The translations under genes were made by a program, and so were the position numbers. Below, one piece after another: positions 1-8,551 of a stretch of DNA of 64,000 nucleotides. Location of the stretch: the NCBI RefSeq assembly GCF_000152705.1, contig NZ_CH672413.1, forward strand, positions 4,157,783 through 4,221,782, given 5' to 3'. Source of the stretch: Janibacter sp. HTCC2649 (GTDB lineage Bacteria > Actinomycetota > Actinomycetes > Actinomycetales > Dermatophilaceae). Under the pieces are notes generated by a model. It was given only the letters and a program-made list of their open reading frames with translations. It had not been told where the DNA came from and made no database searches. Every line of letters begins with the position of its first letter. Position 1 is the stretch's first letter.

Positions 1-306
1 CCGTGCTCGGTCAAGGTGTCCGACATCAAGGACACCGACGAGGTGACGACGATCGAGGGCCTGGCCGACACGACGCCCGGCGACGACCTGCACCCCATGC
101 AGGAAGCCTGGCTCGACCGTGACGTCGCGCAGTGCGGCTACTGCCAGCCCGGCCAGATCATGGCAGCCGTCGCGCTCGTGAAAAAGGTTGCGGCAGAAGG
201 TCGTTCGATCAACGACAACGACCTGGACGGCATACGTAACATCTGCCGTTGTGGCACCTACTCCCGCATCCGTGAAGCCATCAAGGACGGCGCCTCACGC
301 ATGTAG
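1..306 (+). CDS. 2Fe-2S subunit of a molybdenum hydroxylase (IorA-like), 5' truncated by the window edge
   Basis: The frame is open from base 1, so the N-terminal plant-type ferredoxin part is cut off. The visible part carries the second [2Fe-2S] helical domain: QCGYCQPGQIMAA followed by NICRCGTYSRIR, the C-x2-C plus C-x-C arrangement of small subunits of isoquinoline 1-oxidoreductase and aldehyde oxidase type enzymes. In that family this subunit passes electrons from the molybdopterin-bearing large subunit to an acceptor. The TIEGLA segment near residue 20 is also typical. The large subunit is not downstream, so it must lie upstream, outside the window. A strong hairpin follows the stop. Family assignment is confident; the substrate cannot be read. 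Confidence 0.85.
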   Translation, partial: PCSVKVSDIKDTDEVTTIEGLADTTPGDDLHPMQEAWLDRDVAQCGYCQPGQIMAAVALVKKVAAEGRSINDNDLDGIRNICRCGTYSRIREAIKDGASRM

Positions 307-326
307 CCGGACGCCCACAGACAGCG

Positions 327-370
327 AACTGCCCGCCGCCTCGTCCCCAGGGACGAAGCGGCGGGCAGTT
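327..370. terminator. Bidirectional terminator between converging genes
   Basis: Two 20-bp arms (327-346 and 351-370) pair with one mismatch around a 4-base loop. They lie between the iorA-like stop (306) and the stop of the minus-strand symporter (377), so the hairpin probably serves both. There is no long T-run, as is common in actinobacteria. Confidence 0.75.
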
Positions 371-376
371 GTCTGC

Positions 377-1735
377 TCAGTGACCGACGGTCTGCGAGTC
401 CGGGTCGCCGACGAGGTCTTGTTCCTCGCGGTCGTCGACCATGGTGGCCTCGTCGAACGGATCCTGTCCGGAGAGCACCCGGTCGAGCTTGGGCCGGTCG
501 AGCTCGCCGACCCAGTGGCCGATGAGGACGGTGGCGATCGAGTTCCCGGCGAAGTTCGTCAGGGCTCGCGCCTCGCTCATCATCCGGTCGATGCCGACGA
601 TGAAGCCGACGCCGTCGACGAGGTCCGGGCGGTGCGACTGCAGGCCACCCGCCAAGGTCGCCAGACCGGCGCCAGTGACCCCGGCCGCACCCTTGGACGC
701 GATGATCATGAAGACGAGCAGCGAGATCTGCTGGCCGAGGCCGAACGGCTTGTCGAGAGCCTCGGCGATGAACAGCGAGGCCATCGTGAGATAGATCGCC
801 GTGCCGTCGAGGTTGAACGAGTAGCCCGTCGGGACAGTGATGCCCACGACCGGACGTGAGACACCGAGGTGCTCCATCTTGGCGATGAGGCGGGGGAGTG
901 CGGACTCCGAGGAGGACGTCGACAGGATGAGGAGGAACTCACGGCTGAGGTAGCGCAGCAGCGAGAAGACGTTGATGCCGGTGACGACCTTGAGGATCGT
1001 GCCGAGGATGAAGAACACGAAGATCGCGCAGGTGATGTAGAAGGCGATCATGATGAGCGCCAGCGACTTCAGGGCTTCCCATCCGGTGGCTCCTACAACG
1101 GCCGCCATCGCTCCGAACGCGCCGATGGGGGCTGCATACATGATCATCGACATGAGGCGGAAGACGAGACGCTCCATGTGCTTGATCCCGTTGAGGATCG
1201 GCTCACCGGCGCGACCCATCTTCTGCAGAGCGAAGCCCGCGAGCAGGGCGACGAGCAGGGCCTGGAGCACGGACCCGGAGGTCAGCGCGGAGACGAGCGT
1301 GTCGGGGATGAGCCCGAGGATGAAGTCGACGGTGGAGGTGTGCTCCTCGCCCACGGCCTTCTGGCCGCTCGACGCGAGCTCGTCGGTGAGGTGCAGACCG
1401 GCGCCGGGCTTGACGATGTTGCCGACGACGAGGCCGATCGCGAGGGCCACTGTCGACATGGTGAGGAAGTAGCCGAGGGCGAGGCCGCCGACCTTGCCGA
1501 CCTGGGCGGCCTTTCGCACCGATCCGATGCCGAGCACGATGGTGCAGAAGATGATCGGGCTGATCATCATCTTGATGAGGTTGACGAACGCCGTCCCCAT
1601 CCACTTGAGCTTGACCCCGAACTCGGGGGCGATGATCCCGACGGCGATGCCGGCGACCATGGCGATGATGACGGCGATGTAGAGCCAATGGGTTCGGTCC
1701 CGGCGTGCGGGCCGTACGACGACGTTGTCGGTCAC
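377..1735 (-). CDS. dctA: C4-dicarboxylate:cation symporter, DctA family
   Basis: This is a 452-residue member of the dicarboxylate/amino acid:cation symporter (SDF) family, which takes up succinate, fumarate and malate with protons or sodium across the inner membrane. Family marks are the hydrophobic N-terminal helices, the serine-rich re-entrant loop STSSSESALP and the substrate/cation segment TGYSFNLDGTAIY. The frame is open much further upstream, but the GTG at 1735 is preceded by AGGAG at a good distance and gives the usual family length. The upstream extension is basic, Pro-rich and unlike the family. It is transcribed away from a DctS/CitA-like two-component pair, the classic arrangement for induction by external dicarboxylate. 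Confidence 0.9.
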   Translation of the reverse strand: MTDNVVVRPARRDRTHWLYIAVIIAMVAGIAVGIIAPEFGVKLKWMGTAFVNLIKMMISPIIFCTIVLGIGSVRKAAQVGKVGGLALGYFLTMSTVALAIGLVVGNIVKPGAGLHLTDELASSGQKAVGEEHTSTVDFILGLIPDTLVSALTSGSVLQALLVALLAGFALQKMGRAGEPILNGIKHMERLVFRLMSMIMYAAPIGAFGAMAAVVGATGWEALKSLALIMIAFYITCAIFVFFILGTILKVVTGINVFSLLRYLSREFLLILSTSSSESALPRLIAKMEHLGVSRPVVGITVPTGYSFNLDGTAIYLTMASLFIAEALDKPFGLGQQISLLVFMIIASKGAAGVTGAGLATLAGGLQSHRPDLVDGVGFIVGIDRMMSEARALTNFAGNSIATVLIGHWVGELDRPKLDRVLSGQDPFDEATMVDDREEQDLVGDPDSQTVGH

Positions 1736-1878
1736 GGGTGTCTCCTGGGTCGGGACCCGGTGGTTCCGGATCGGTGAGCGACCCTGAGTCTGCTGGCGGG
1801 AGTGACTAGGGTCACCGTTGTGTTCATTGAGTGCCGGGATTCCCTCACGCAGGTGACCCGCCGACCGCATGCGTGGGT
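1736..1878. promoter_or_regulatory. Divergent promoter region between dctA and the sensor kinase
   Basis: The shared upstream region holds the short inverted repeat GTGAC-TAGG-GTCAC at 1802-1815, a possible site for the adjacent response regulator. No clear -10/-35 pair was recognised. The operator assignment is inference from position only. Confidence 0.3.
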
Positions 1879-3558
1879 ATGCCGGTGAGATCGCCTCGCG
1901 CGGGCGCCTCACCTTCGCGGTGGAGCGTCGCCACGCAGACGTTCGTGCTGCAGGTGGGTGTGGCGCTGCTCGTGGTCGCCGTCGGGTTGGTCGCGGCCTA
2001 TGTGCAGGCGCGTCGGGCACAGACGCAGGAGGCGACCTCGCGGGCGATGTCGGTGGCGCGCACGGTCGCGTCGACCCCGGAGGTGGTCGACGCGTTGACT
2101 GCGGCTCCGGTTGCTCCGTCGTCGACGTCACCCGTGCAGGAGTTCGCCGAAGAGGTGCGCAAGGCGACGCAGACCGACTTCGTCGTCGTCATGACGCCGA
2201 GCGCCGTCCGCCTCTCCCATCCCGACCCGCGCCAGGTGGGCCAACGCTTCCTGGGCCACATCGATGACGCCCTGCACGGGGGTGAGGTCGTCGAGGACTA
2301 CACCGGCACCCTCGGCCCCTCCCGTCGGGTCGTCGTGCCGGTCGACTCCGATGCCGGACAGGTCGTCGGCCTCGTCTCCGTCGGGATCAAGCGCACCGAG
2401 CTGTCCAAGGCGGTGCAGGCGCAGCTCCCGGCCCTCCTCGTCGCCGGGGGCGCGGCGGCCCTGCTCTCCGGGATCGGCACCGGACTCGTCTCCCGGCGCA
2501 CCCGGCGTCAGACGTTGGGGCTGGGGGAGGCGCAGCTGCGCGAGATGTACGAGTACTACGACGCCGTCCTCCACGCCGTCACCGAGGGCCTGCTCCTCGT
2601 CGACGACAAGGGTCGCCTCCAGCTCGCCAACGACGAAGCGGTCCGACTGCTCGGCCTTCCGGAGGGTGCGACCGGACGCCCGCTCGCCGAGCTCGGGCTG
2701 GCACCCGCCCTCACCGCAGCACTGTCGGACGGTGAGCGTCGCGAGGACGAGCTCCACGTCACGGAGGCGCGCGTCCTCGTCCTCGGGACGGCGCCGGCAA
2801 TGTGGGAGGGGCGTCGACTGGGAACCGTGGCCACCCTGCGTGACCGCACCGACCTCGAACACCTCACTGGCGAGCTCGACTCGGCGCGGGGCATCACGGA
2901 GGCATTGCGGTCGCAGGCCCACGAGTCGGCCAACCGGATCCACACGATCGTCTCGCTCATCGAGCTCGGGCACACCGACCGCGCCCTCGAGTTCGCGACC
3001 GACGAGCTCGCGGTCACCCAGCAGCTCGCCGACGACGTCGTCGCGGCTGTCACGGAGCCTGCGCTCGCGGCGCTGCTCGTCGGCAAGAGCGCGCAAGCGA
3101 GCGAGCGTGGCATCGACCTGCGGATCGCGCCGGGTGCCGAGTGGCCCTCCGGTGCCGTGCCGGTCCGGGACGTCGTCACCATCGTCGGCAACCTCATCGA
3201 CAACGCTTTCGACGCGGTGACGACCGGCGTCTCCGGCGCCGAGCGACGGGTCGACGTGGATGCCCGGGTCGAGCGGAGCTCCGACCCGGGCTCCGACTCA
3301 CTCATCCTCGAGGTCGCGGACTCGGGTCCGGGACTGCCCGAGGACACGGTCGACCTGGTCTTCCGTCGCGGCTTCAGCACCAAGGGCGAGGGCAGCGCCG
3401 GCCGCCGGGGGATCGGGCTCGCGCTCGTCGCCCAGACGATCGACCGGTTGGGTGGCTCCCTCGAGGTGACGGGACCTCCCGGTGCGCGGTTCGCCGTCCG
3501 CCTCCCGCTCACCGCGGCCCGCCCCGACAGCCCCGATCTGGGGAGGGTCGATGCCTGA
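1879..3558 (+). CDS. Sensor histidine kinase, DcuS/CitA type
   Basis: This membrane sensor kinase phosphorylates the response regulator encoded next to it. From the ATG at 1879 (559 aa), TM1 is about residues 22-42, a periplasmic-type PDC sensor domain follows to about 182, TM2 is 183-204, a PAS domain is about 224-330, and the catalytic module completes it. The phospho-acceptor His is about residue 348 in SQAHESANRIHTI, the LytS/CitA-like H-box. The N-box is VGNLIDNAFDA, G1 is VADSGPGL and G2 is GRRGIGLALV. A GTG at 1831 would add 16 residues; the ATG is preferred because the added part is Pro-rich. It overlaps the regulator by 8 bp. The ligand is inferred to be a C4-dicarboxylate or citrate from the divergent dctA. 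Confidence 0.88.
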   Translation: MPVRSPRAGASPSRWSVATQTFVLQVGVALLVVAVGLVAAYVQARRAQTQEATSRAMSVARTVASTPEVVDALTAAPVAPSSTSPVQEFAEEVRKATQTDFVVVMTPSAVRLSHPDPRQVGQRFLGHIDDALHGGEVVEDYTGTLGPSRRVVVPVDSDAGQVVGLVSVGIKRTELSKAVQAQLPALLVAGGAAALLSGIGTGLVSRRTRRQTLGLGEAQLREMYEYYDAVLHAVTEGLLLVDDKGRLQLANDEAVRLLGLPEGATGRPLAELGLAPALTAALSDGERREDELHVTEARVLVLGTAPAMWEGRRLGTVATLRDRTDLEHLTGELDSARGITEALRSQAHESANRIHTIVSLIELGHTDRALEFATDELAVTQQLADDVVAAVTEPALAALLVGKSAQASERGIDLRIAPGAEWPSGAVPVRDVVTIVGNLIDNAFDAVTTGVSGAERRVDVDARVERSSDPGSDSLILEVADSGPGLPEDTVDLVFRRGFSTKGEGSAGRRGIGLALVAQTIDRLGGSLEVTGPPGARFAVRLPLTAARPDSPDLGRVDA

Positions 3559-4234
3559 GCCCCTGCGTGTCCTCGTCGTGGAGGACGAACCCGTGGCCGC
3601 CGAAGCCCACGCAACCTGCGTCGCGCGGGTGCCGGGATTCGTCGTCGTCGCCATCGCCGCGACCGGCCAGGAAGCCATGAGAGCGTTGCAGGAGAACAAG
3701 ATCGACGTCGTCCTGCTCGACATGAACCTGCCCGACCGTCACGGCCTCGAGGTCGTGCGAGCCATGCGCGCGGCAGGTCACCACGCCGACGTCATCGCGG
3801 TCAGCTCGGCACGCGACCTCGACATCATGCGTTCGGCCGTCTCGCTCGGCGTGGTGCAGTACGTCCTCAAGCCGTTCGCCTTCGCCACCCTGCGCGACCG
3901 GCTCCAGGCCTACCTCGACTACCGCGCGACCCACGTGGCGTCGTCCGAGGTCGGCAGTCAGGCGGAGGTCGACGAGGTCTTTGCCGCCGTGCGCCCGGCT
4001 CGCGCCGCGACCCTGCCCAAGGGCATGTCCGAGGAGCTGCTCGGCCGGGTGGTGTCTGCCCTGCGTGACTCGGCGCAGCCACAGTCGGCCAGTGAGCTCG
4101 CGGCCACGCTCGGCGTGAGTCGGGTGACGGCACGCCGCTATCTCGAGCACCTCCATGACACCGGGGTCGCCACTCGTCGTTCGCGCTACGCCGGCGCGGG
4201 TCGTCCCGAGGTCGAGTACGCCTGGCGCACCTGA
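3551..4234 (+). CDS. Response regulator, DctR/CitB type
   Basis: This 227-residue regulator partners the kinase it overlaps. The receiver domain has the acidic pocket VVEDEP, the phospho-acceptor Asp57 in LLDMNLPDRHG and the conserved Lys107 in VLKPFAF. The C-terminal half ends in a winged helix-turn-helix (SASELAATLGVSRVTARRYLEHL, about residues 176-198) as in the CitB/DcuR group, which activates transport genes for di- and tricarboxylates. The start follows GGGAGG inside the kinase gene, so the two are translationally coupled. The likely target is dctA. Confidence 0.88.
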   Translation: MPEPLRVLVVEDEPVAAEAHATCVARVPGFVVVAIAATGQEAMRALQENKIDVVLLDMNLPDRHGLEVVRAMRAAGHHADVIAVSSARDLDIMRSAVSLGVVQYVLKPFAFATLRDRLQAYLDYRATHVASSEVGSQAEVDEVFAAVRPARAATLPKGMSEELLGRVVSALRDSAQPQSASELAATLGVSRVTARRYLEHLHDTGVATRRSRYAGAGRPEVEYAWRT

Positions 4235-4273
4235 CTCGCCCTGACTCGCACCTGACTTGCACCAGGCAGCACG

Positions 4274-5197
4274 TCAGTCGTCGAGAGCCTTGAGCAGGGT
4301 GAGGTTCTTGGACAGCTCGGCCTCGTCACCGTCGACCGCGGCCCAGAGGACCTCGACGCCGCAGCGCACGATGCACCACAGTCGCCCGACCTCCTCGTCG
4401 AGACCCGCGGCGTCACAGGTCACCTCGAGCCGGTGACGCACTGACCAGCGCATCGACGCGCCGGTGCCGAGCTCGTCAAACCTGTTGCGCAACAGCGGAT
4501 GCAGCTCATAGCCGGCCGCACCTGCGAGCGGCTTGGGGTCGATGGCCAGCCACGGCGCCCGGCGGGCGGCCAGCACGTTCTGGAAGTGCAGGTCCGTGTG
4601 GAGCAGCACCCTCGGACCGGGTTCGGCGAGCAGCTCCCTGGCCAGACCCGTGACCCGGGTGACGACGCGTCGGGGGATGTCCGTGCGCTGGCGCAGCCGG
4701 GTGAGATACGGATCGAGGTAGGCCGCGAGCGTGCGGATCGTCGGGGGCGCGGCCACGTGCAGCTCGCGATACAGACCACCGATGGCCGTGCACGCCTCAT
4801 CGATGTCGACGGTCTCCAGGTCCCGGCTCGAGTCGAGTCTCTCGAGCAGCAGCGCACCTCGCGACGGATCTGCGGCCGCGAGCCGGACCGAGCCCCGCCC
4901 GTCCCAGGCGCGCAGGGCGAGGTGCTCCTGCGCGGACTCGACGTGCGGCCACCCGACCTTGAGGACGAGCGGCTCGCTGTCGGGGTTGTCACGGCGCACC
5001 ACGGGATGGACGACGGCGGTCCACCCGGTCATCGGTTCCCCGGCGAGGGCGAGATCCCACTCCTCGAGGCACTCGGCGGTGAGTCGGTCAACGCTCCGCA
5101 CCCAGTCCGCGCCCGTCGGTCCACCCTCCGCTGGGAGGCGGCTCATCCAGGTGAGCCACTCCGGCGGCGCGTGGGGGCTGGACCGGCTTTCGCTCAC
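4274..5197 (-). CDS. Aminoglycoside phosphotransferase-like kinase (streptomycin 6-kinase/APH_6_hur fold)
   Basis: The 307-residue product has the protein-kinase-like APH fold. The catalytic loop LLHTDLHFQNVL carries the Asp and Asn of the HxDxxxxN motif, and AIDPKPLAG carries the metal-binding Asp. The APH_6_hur group contains streptomycin and hydroxyurea kinases, but most genomic members have no known substrate, so resistance should not be assumed. The GTG start overlaps the DUF4439 stop by four bases (GTGA), so the two are cotranscribed. It converges with the response regulator across 39 bp that hold a degenerate ~10-bp tandem repeat (CCTGACTCGC-like units, 4232-4262). Confidence 0.75.
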   Translation of the reverse strand: MSESRSSPHAPPEWLTWMSRLPAEGGPTGADWVRSVDRLTAECLEEWDLALAGEPMTGWTAVVHPVVRRDNPDSEPLVLKVGWPHVESAQEHLALRAWDGRGSVRLAAADPSRGALLLERLDSSRDLETVDIDEACTAIGGLYRELHVAAPPTIRTLAAYLDPYLTRLRQRTDIPRRVVTRVTGLARELLAEPGPRVLLHTDLHFQNVLAARRAPWLAIDPKPLAGAAGYELHPLLRNRFDELGTGASMRWSVRHRLEVTCDAAGLDEEVGRLWCIVRCGVEVLWAAVDGDEAELSKNLTLLKALDD

Positions 5198-6210
5198 GCG
5201 AGTCCGGGAAAGGCAGAGAGGGGTATGCCGTGTCGCTGGGCCAGCGCTGCCACGGTGCCGAGCCAGCTGGGAACCGTCGCAAACACGGTGGCCGCGTCGG
5301 CATCGGCGGCGCTGAGCATCGGGAGCGCGGCGCCGAACGCGCCGAGCAGGGTGGCCATCGCTTCGGTGGCCAGAGTCGCGGATGCTGCGGGTGTCGTCAC
5401 GGGATGTGGGAGTGGCAGACCGAGCTCGGGCGCCGGGGCTGCGTCACCAGCTGCCTCGACCAGCTCGGCGGTGAGGGAGTGGAGCTCGGCCAGGTGCGCG
5501 GTCCAGACCTTGCGGACGGCCACGTCTGAGCGGGCGGCCGCGATCTCGAGGAAGTAGCTCGCCGTGCGCACCGCGGTGATGACGGGCGCGAGAACCGCTG
5601 GAGTCGACCAGGCCGCCGCGGCAGAAGGTGAAGCCGAAGGGGCCACCGTTGACGCGGTGCCGGTGGGTGTCGCAAGGCCGAGGGCGGCGTGGGCCTGCGC
5701 CAACACGGCGAGGAGAGTCGGACGCAGCTCAGCCTCGGCGGCCTCACACCCCTTGCCCGCGGCGACGATCGTGCCCTCGACCGTGGCCAGGGGTGCGGGG
5801 GCGACCGGGACGGAGGGCGAGGGGGACACCGCGGCCGACGGGGACGGCGACCCGCTCGCCGACGACGTCGGTGACGGCGTGGCAGCAGGGAGCTCGCCCT
5901 CGGGGACGCCCCTCTGGCGCAAGGCGTCGTGCAACACGGTGGCCTGCCGCCCGTGCAGGGGTGCGAGCAGGGCCGAGATCGTCACCTTCGGATCCACCGG
6001 TGCCAAGGCCGCCGACTGCAGTGCGGCCAGGAGCCGAAGCAGCGCGTCCTCGCCGTCGATGGGCGAACGGGTGGGCACGAGCGGAACGTGTGGGGCATCG
6101 TCCTCAAGTCGGATGCCGCACCCCGAGAGAGCGGCGACGACTGCTCCGAGGGCCCCCGCCGTCACGAGGCGCCGGGACGGGGCCGGGCCCGTCGAGGTGA
6201 CGTCACGCAT
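5194..6210 (-). CDS. DUF4439 ferritin-like lipoprotein
   Basis: The N-terminus has an Arg pair, a hydrophobic stretch and the lipobox ALSGC, so the protein is probably a lipoprotein on the outer face of the membrane. Two ferritin-like helical segments (ALLRLLAALQSAAL and YFLEIAAARSDVAVRKVW) match DUF4439, and a Pro/Ser-rich linker of about 35 residues separates them. No metal-ligand set could be assigned with certainty and the function of the family is unknown. The ATG at 6210 is chosen over 6240 because it puts the signal peptide at the N-terminus. In many actinobacteria a DUF4439 gene sits divergent from rimP, as here. Confidence 0.75.
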   Translation of the reverse strand: MRDVTSTGPAPSRRLVTAGALGAVVAALSGCGIRLEDDAPHVPLVPTRSPIDGEDALLRLLAALQSAALAPVDPKVTISALLAPLHGRQATVLHDALRQRGVPEGELPAATPSPTSSASGSPSPSAAVSPSPSVPVAPAPLATVEGTIVAAGKGCEAAEAELRPTLLAVLAQAHAALGLATPTGTASTVAPSASPSAAAAWSTPAVLAPVITAVRTASYFLEIAAARSDVAVRKVWTAHLAELHSLTAELVEAAGDAAPAPELGLPLPHPVTTPAASATLATEAMATLLGAFGAALPMLSAADADAATVFATVPSWLGTVAALAQRHGIPLSAFPGLA

Positions 6211-6323
6211 GGCGGCATCCTCGCACGCGTGGAAGCGCATGGCCGTCCCCGGCTAGAGTGGGCGTCGCTGCGGCGGCCACGCCAACGGTCACCGCGGCTC
6301 GAGAACTACAGAGAGGGAGACCG

Positions 6324-6887
6324 ATGAGCCGGGACACCGGAGTGCAAGAGCTGATCGACGGTGCACTGCACGGTTCGGGAGTTGTCCTCGAAGAGGTGGT
6401 CGTGACTCCCGCTGGACGCCGTCGCGTCGTCAGGGTCGTCGTGGACCGTGCCCTCGAGGTCACCGGTGACGTCACCGAGACACTTCCCTCCCTCTCGCTC
6501 GACGAGATCGCCAGTGCCACGCACACCGTGAGCGATGCCCTCGACGAATCCGACGTGCTCGGGGAGCAGCCCTACACGCTCGAGGTCACCTCGCCCGGCG
6601 TCTCGCGTCCGCTGACCGCGGCCTCGCACTTCCGTCGCAATGTTGGCCGCCTCGTCGTCCTCACCCCGCAGGACGGTGAGCCCGTCACCGGCCGCATCGT
6701 CCGCGCCGGCGACGACGACCTCACCCTGCTGGTCCCGGCCGTCAAGAAGGCGCCCGAACGTGACGAGATCTTTGCGTATGCCGCGATCGACCGTGCCGAT
6801 GTGCAGGTCGAGTTCTCGCGCAAGGACGACACAGACACCACCACCCCCGAGGATGACCTGAACGCGTCGTCCGACAAGGAGAACTGA
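6324..6887 (+). CDS. rimP: Ribosome maturation factor RimP
   Basis: RimP helps assemble the 30S subunit. This 187-residue copy has the expected N-terminal alpha/beta domain with [14 protein letters not shown], the family signature, and a C-terminal Sm-like domain ending near VQVEF. The tail is an acidic, Thr/Asp-rich extension of about 25 residues. The ATG at 6324 follows GAGAGGGAGA closely. It opens the rimP-nusA-ylxR-infB-rbfA chain, and nusA begins 2 bp after its stop. Confidence 0.93.
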   Translation: MSRDTGVQELIDGALHGSGVVLEEVVVTPAGRRRVVRVVVDRALEVTGDVTETLPSLSLDEIASATHTVSDALDESDVLGEQPYTLEVTSPGVSRPLTAASHFRRNVGRLVVLTPQDGEPVTGRIVRAGDDDLTLLVPAVKKAPERDEIFAYAAIDRADVQVEFSRKDDTDTTTPEDDLNASSDKEN

Positions 6888-6889
6888 CC

Positions 6890-8047
6890 ATGGACATCGA
6901 TCTCGCCGTCCTCCGGGGAGTCGAGCGCGAGCGCGACATCTCGCTCGACGTGCTCATCCCCGCGATCGAGCAGGCCCTCCTCCTCGCGTACCAGCGCACC
7001 GACGGGGCCTACCGCAACTCGCGCGCCGAGCTCGACCGCAAGACGGGGCACGTGACGATCTGGGCCCGGGAGGAGTTCGAGGTTCCCGTCGAGGAGGAGC
7101 CCGAAGCCCCCGCCGAAACCCCCACCCCCGACACTGCGTCTGCGGATGTGGCTGCTCCAGCGACCGAATCCGCAGGCGCAACGGAGGAGCGGGTGGAGCG
7201 TCCGGCTCCGCGCATGCGCCGCGAGTACGGCCCCGAGTTCGACGACACCCCGACCGACTTCGGTCGCGTTGCCGCCGCGACCGCCCGCCAGGTCATCGTC
7301 CAGCGTCTGCGCGACATCGAGGACGACGCGATCATGGGCGACTTCAAGGGTCGTGAGGGTGACATCGTCGCCGGCGTCATCCAGCAGAGCCCGGACCCGC
7401 GCCACGTCACGGTCGACTTCGGCACGGTCGAGGGCATCCTGCCGGTCGCCGAGCAGGTCCCCGGCGAGAAGTACGTCCACGGCCAGCGCCTGCGCGTCTA
7501 CGTCGTGAGCGTCAAGCGTGGACTGCGCGGACCCCAGATCGGCCTGTCACGCACGCACCCCAACCTCGTGCGCAAGCTCTTCGCCCTCGAGGTCCCCGAG
7601 ATCGCCGACGGCAGCGTCGAGATCGCCGCCCTGGCCCGCGAGTCCGGCCACCGCACCAAGATCGCGGTGCACACCAAGGTCGCGGGACTCAACGCCAAGG
7701 GCGCCTGCATCGGCCCGATGGGTGCGCGCGTGCGCGCCGTCATGGCCGAGCTGCATGGCGAGAAGATCGACATCGTCGACTTCAGCGAGGACCCGGCGTC
7801 CTTCATCGCCTCCGCGCTCAGCCCGTCACGGGTGCAGTCGGTCGAGATCGTCGACTGGCAGCTGCGTGCGGCCCGGGTCATCGTGCCCGACTACCAGCTC
7901 TCCCTCGCCATCGGTCGCGAGGGGCAGAACGCCCGCCTGGCTGCCAAGCTCACCGGCTGGCGCATCGACATCCGCTCCGACAACCCCACTGCAGGGGCCG
8001 GTCAGGGTGGCGCCGAGCCGTCCGGTGACGCGCCGGACGCTCGCTAG
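6890..8047 (+). CDS. nusA: Transcription termination/antitermination factor NusA
   Basis: NusA binds RNA polymerase and nascent RNA and controls pausing, termination and rRNA antitermination. The 385-residue product has the N-terminal polymerase-binding domain, an S1 domain (about residues 150-220, [10 protein letters not shown] onward) and two KH domains ([11 protein letters not shown] and [16 protein letters not shown]). The Glu/Pro/Ala-rich segment at roughly residues 67-115 interrupts the N-terminal domain and looks like a disordered insertion. There are no C-terminal acidic repeats, as is normal in actinobacteria. It is tightly coupled to rimP upstream and ylxR downstream. Confidence 0.95.
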   Translation: MDIDLAVLRGVERERDISLDVLIPAIEQALLLAYQRTDGAYRNSRAELDRKTGHVTIWAREEFEVPVEEEPEAPAETPTPDTASADVAAPATESAGATEERVERPAPRMRREYGPEFDDTPTDFGRVAAATARQVIVQRLRDIEDDAIMGDFKGREGDIVAGVIQQSPDPRHVTVDFGTVEGILPVAEQVPGEKYVHGQRLRVYVVSVKRGLRGPQIGLSRTHPNLVRKLFALEVPEIADGSVEIAALARESGHRTKIAVHTKVAGLNAKGACIGPMGARVRAVMAELHGEKIDIVDFSEDPASFIASALSPSRVQSVEIVDWQLRAARVIVPDYQLSLAIGREGQNARLAAKLTGWRIDIRSDNPTAGAGQGGAEPSGDAPDAR

Positions 8048-8133
8048 GCGCTAGAGTGGACGGGACCGACCGGACTGGACCCCGAGCTCGGGCGTCGCAC
8101 GCTGAGGCGAGCACACGGCATACATCGTCAAAG

Positions 8134-8424
8134 ATGGAGCCAGTGCGCACCTGCGTGGGATGTCGAGTCTCGGATAGCCGGTCGGCACTCCTGCGAGTGG
8201 TCGTCGGAGGTCCAGGGGCTCTCGTTCCTGATCTTCGACGGTGTCTTCCGGGGCGCGGCGCATGGCTGCATCCCACCGGAGACTGTTTCGACCTCGCCGT
8301 CCGACGACGGGCGTTCGGGCGTGCGCTGCGTGTCAGCGTGCCTCTGGACACCGCAGCCGTGGCGGAGTGGATCGCCACCCACGAGCAGACAACCAACCAA
8401 CCCTCCCCAGGGAACCGACCGTAG
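8134..8424 (+). CDS. ylxR: YlxR family RNA-binding protein (DUF448)
   Basis: This small basic protein of 96 residues begins MEPVRTCVGCR, the signature of YlxR, with RGAWLHP and the ARRRAFGRALR-like helix further on. YlxR proteins sit between nusA and infB in most Gram-positive bacteria; reported roles include RNase P interaction and nucleoid-associated regulation. The frame is open from 8056, but that extension lacks the family pattern. GTG at 8143 is a second possible start. One GTATGCCG-family octamer lies just upstream (8116-8123). Confidence 0.88.
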   Translation: MEPVRTCVGCRVSDSRSALLRVVVGGPGALVPDLRRCLPGRGAWLHPTGDCFDLAVRRRAFGRALRVSVPLDTAAVAEWIATHEQTTNQPSPGNRP

Positions 8425-8551
8425 CTCTGAACAAGAGAGTGGTTTGACGCTGATGAGCATCCGATGAGAACTCAGTAATGAGCTCCCCCCCAAGTTAGCG
8501 GTCCGCGATTTCTGCTTCGTCAGGTCGCAGGGACCAGAAGAAGGAGAAAAC

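Noticed and set aside
869..1777. Long plus-strand open frame opposite dctA, and many similar long frames elsewhere (for example 2128-3096 minus, 29386-32166 minus)
   Set aside because: They lie antisense to well-supported genes, are rich in Arg/Ser/Pro/Glu, and have no ribosome binding site or family motifs. They are the usual high-GC shadows.
4274..5197. Aminoglycoside resistance gene
   Set aside because: Only the fold is supported; most chromosomal APH_6_hur proteins are not resistance enzymes, and there is no mobile context.
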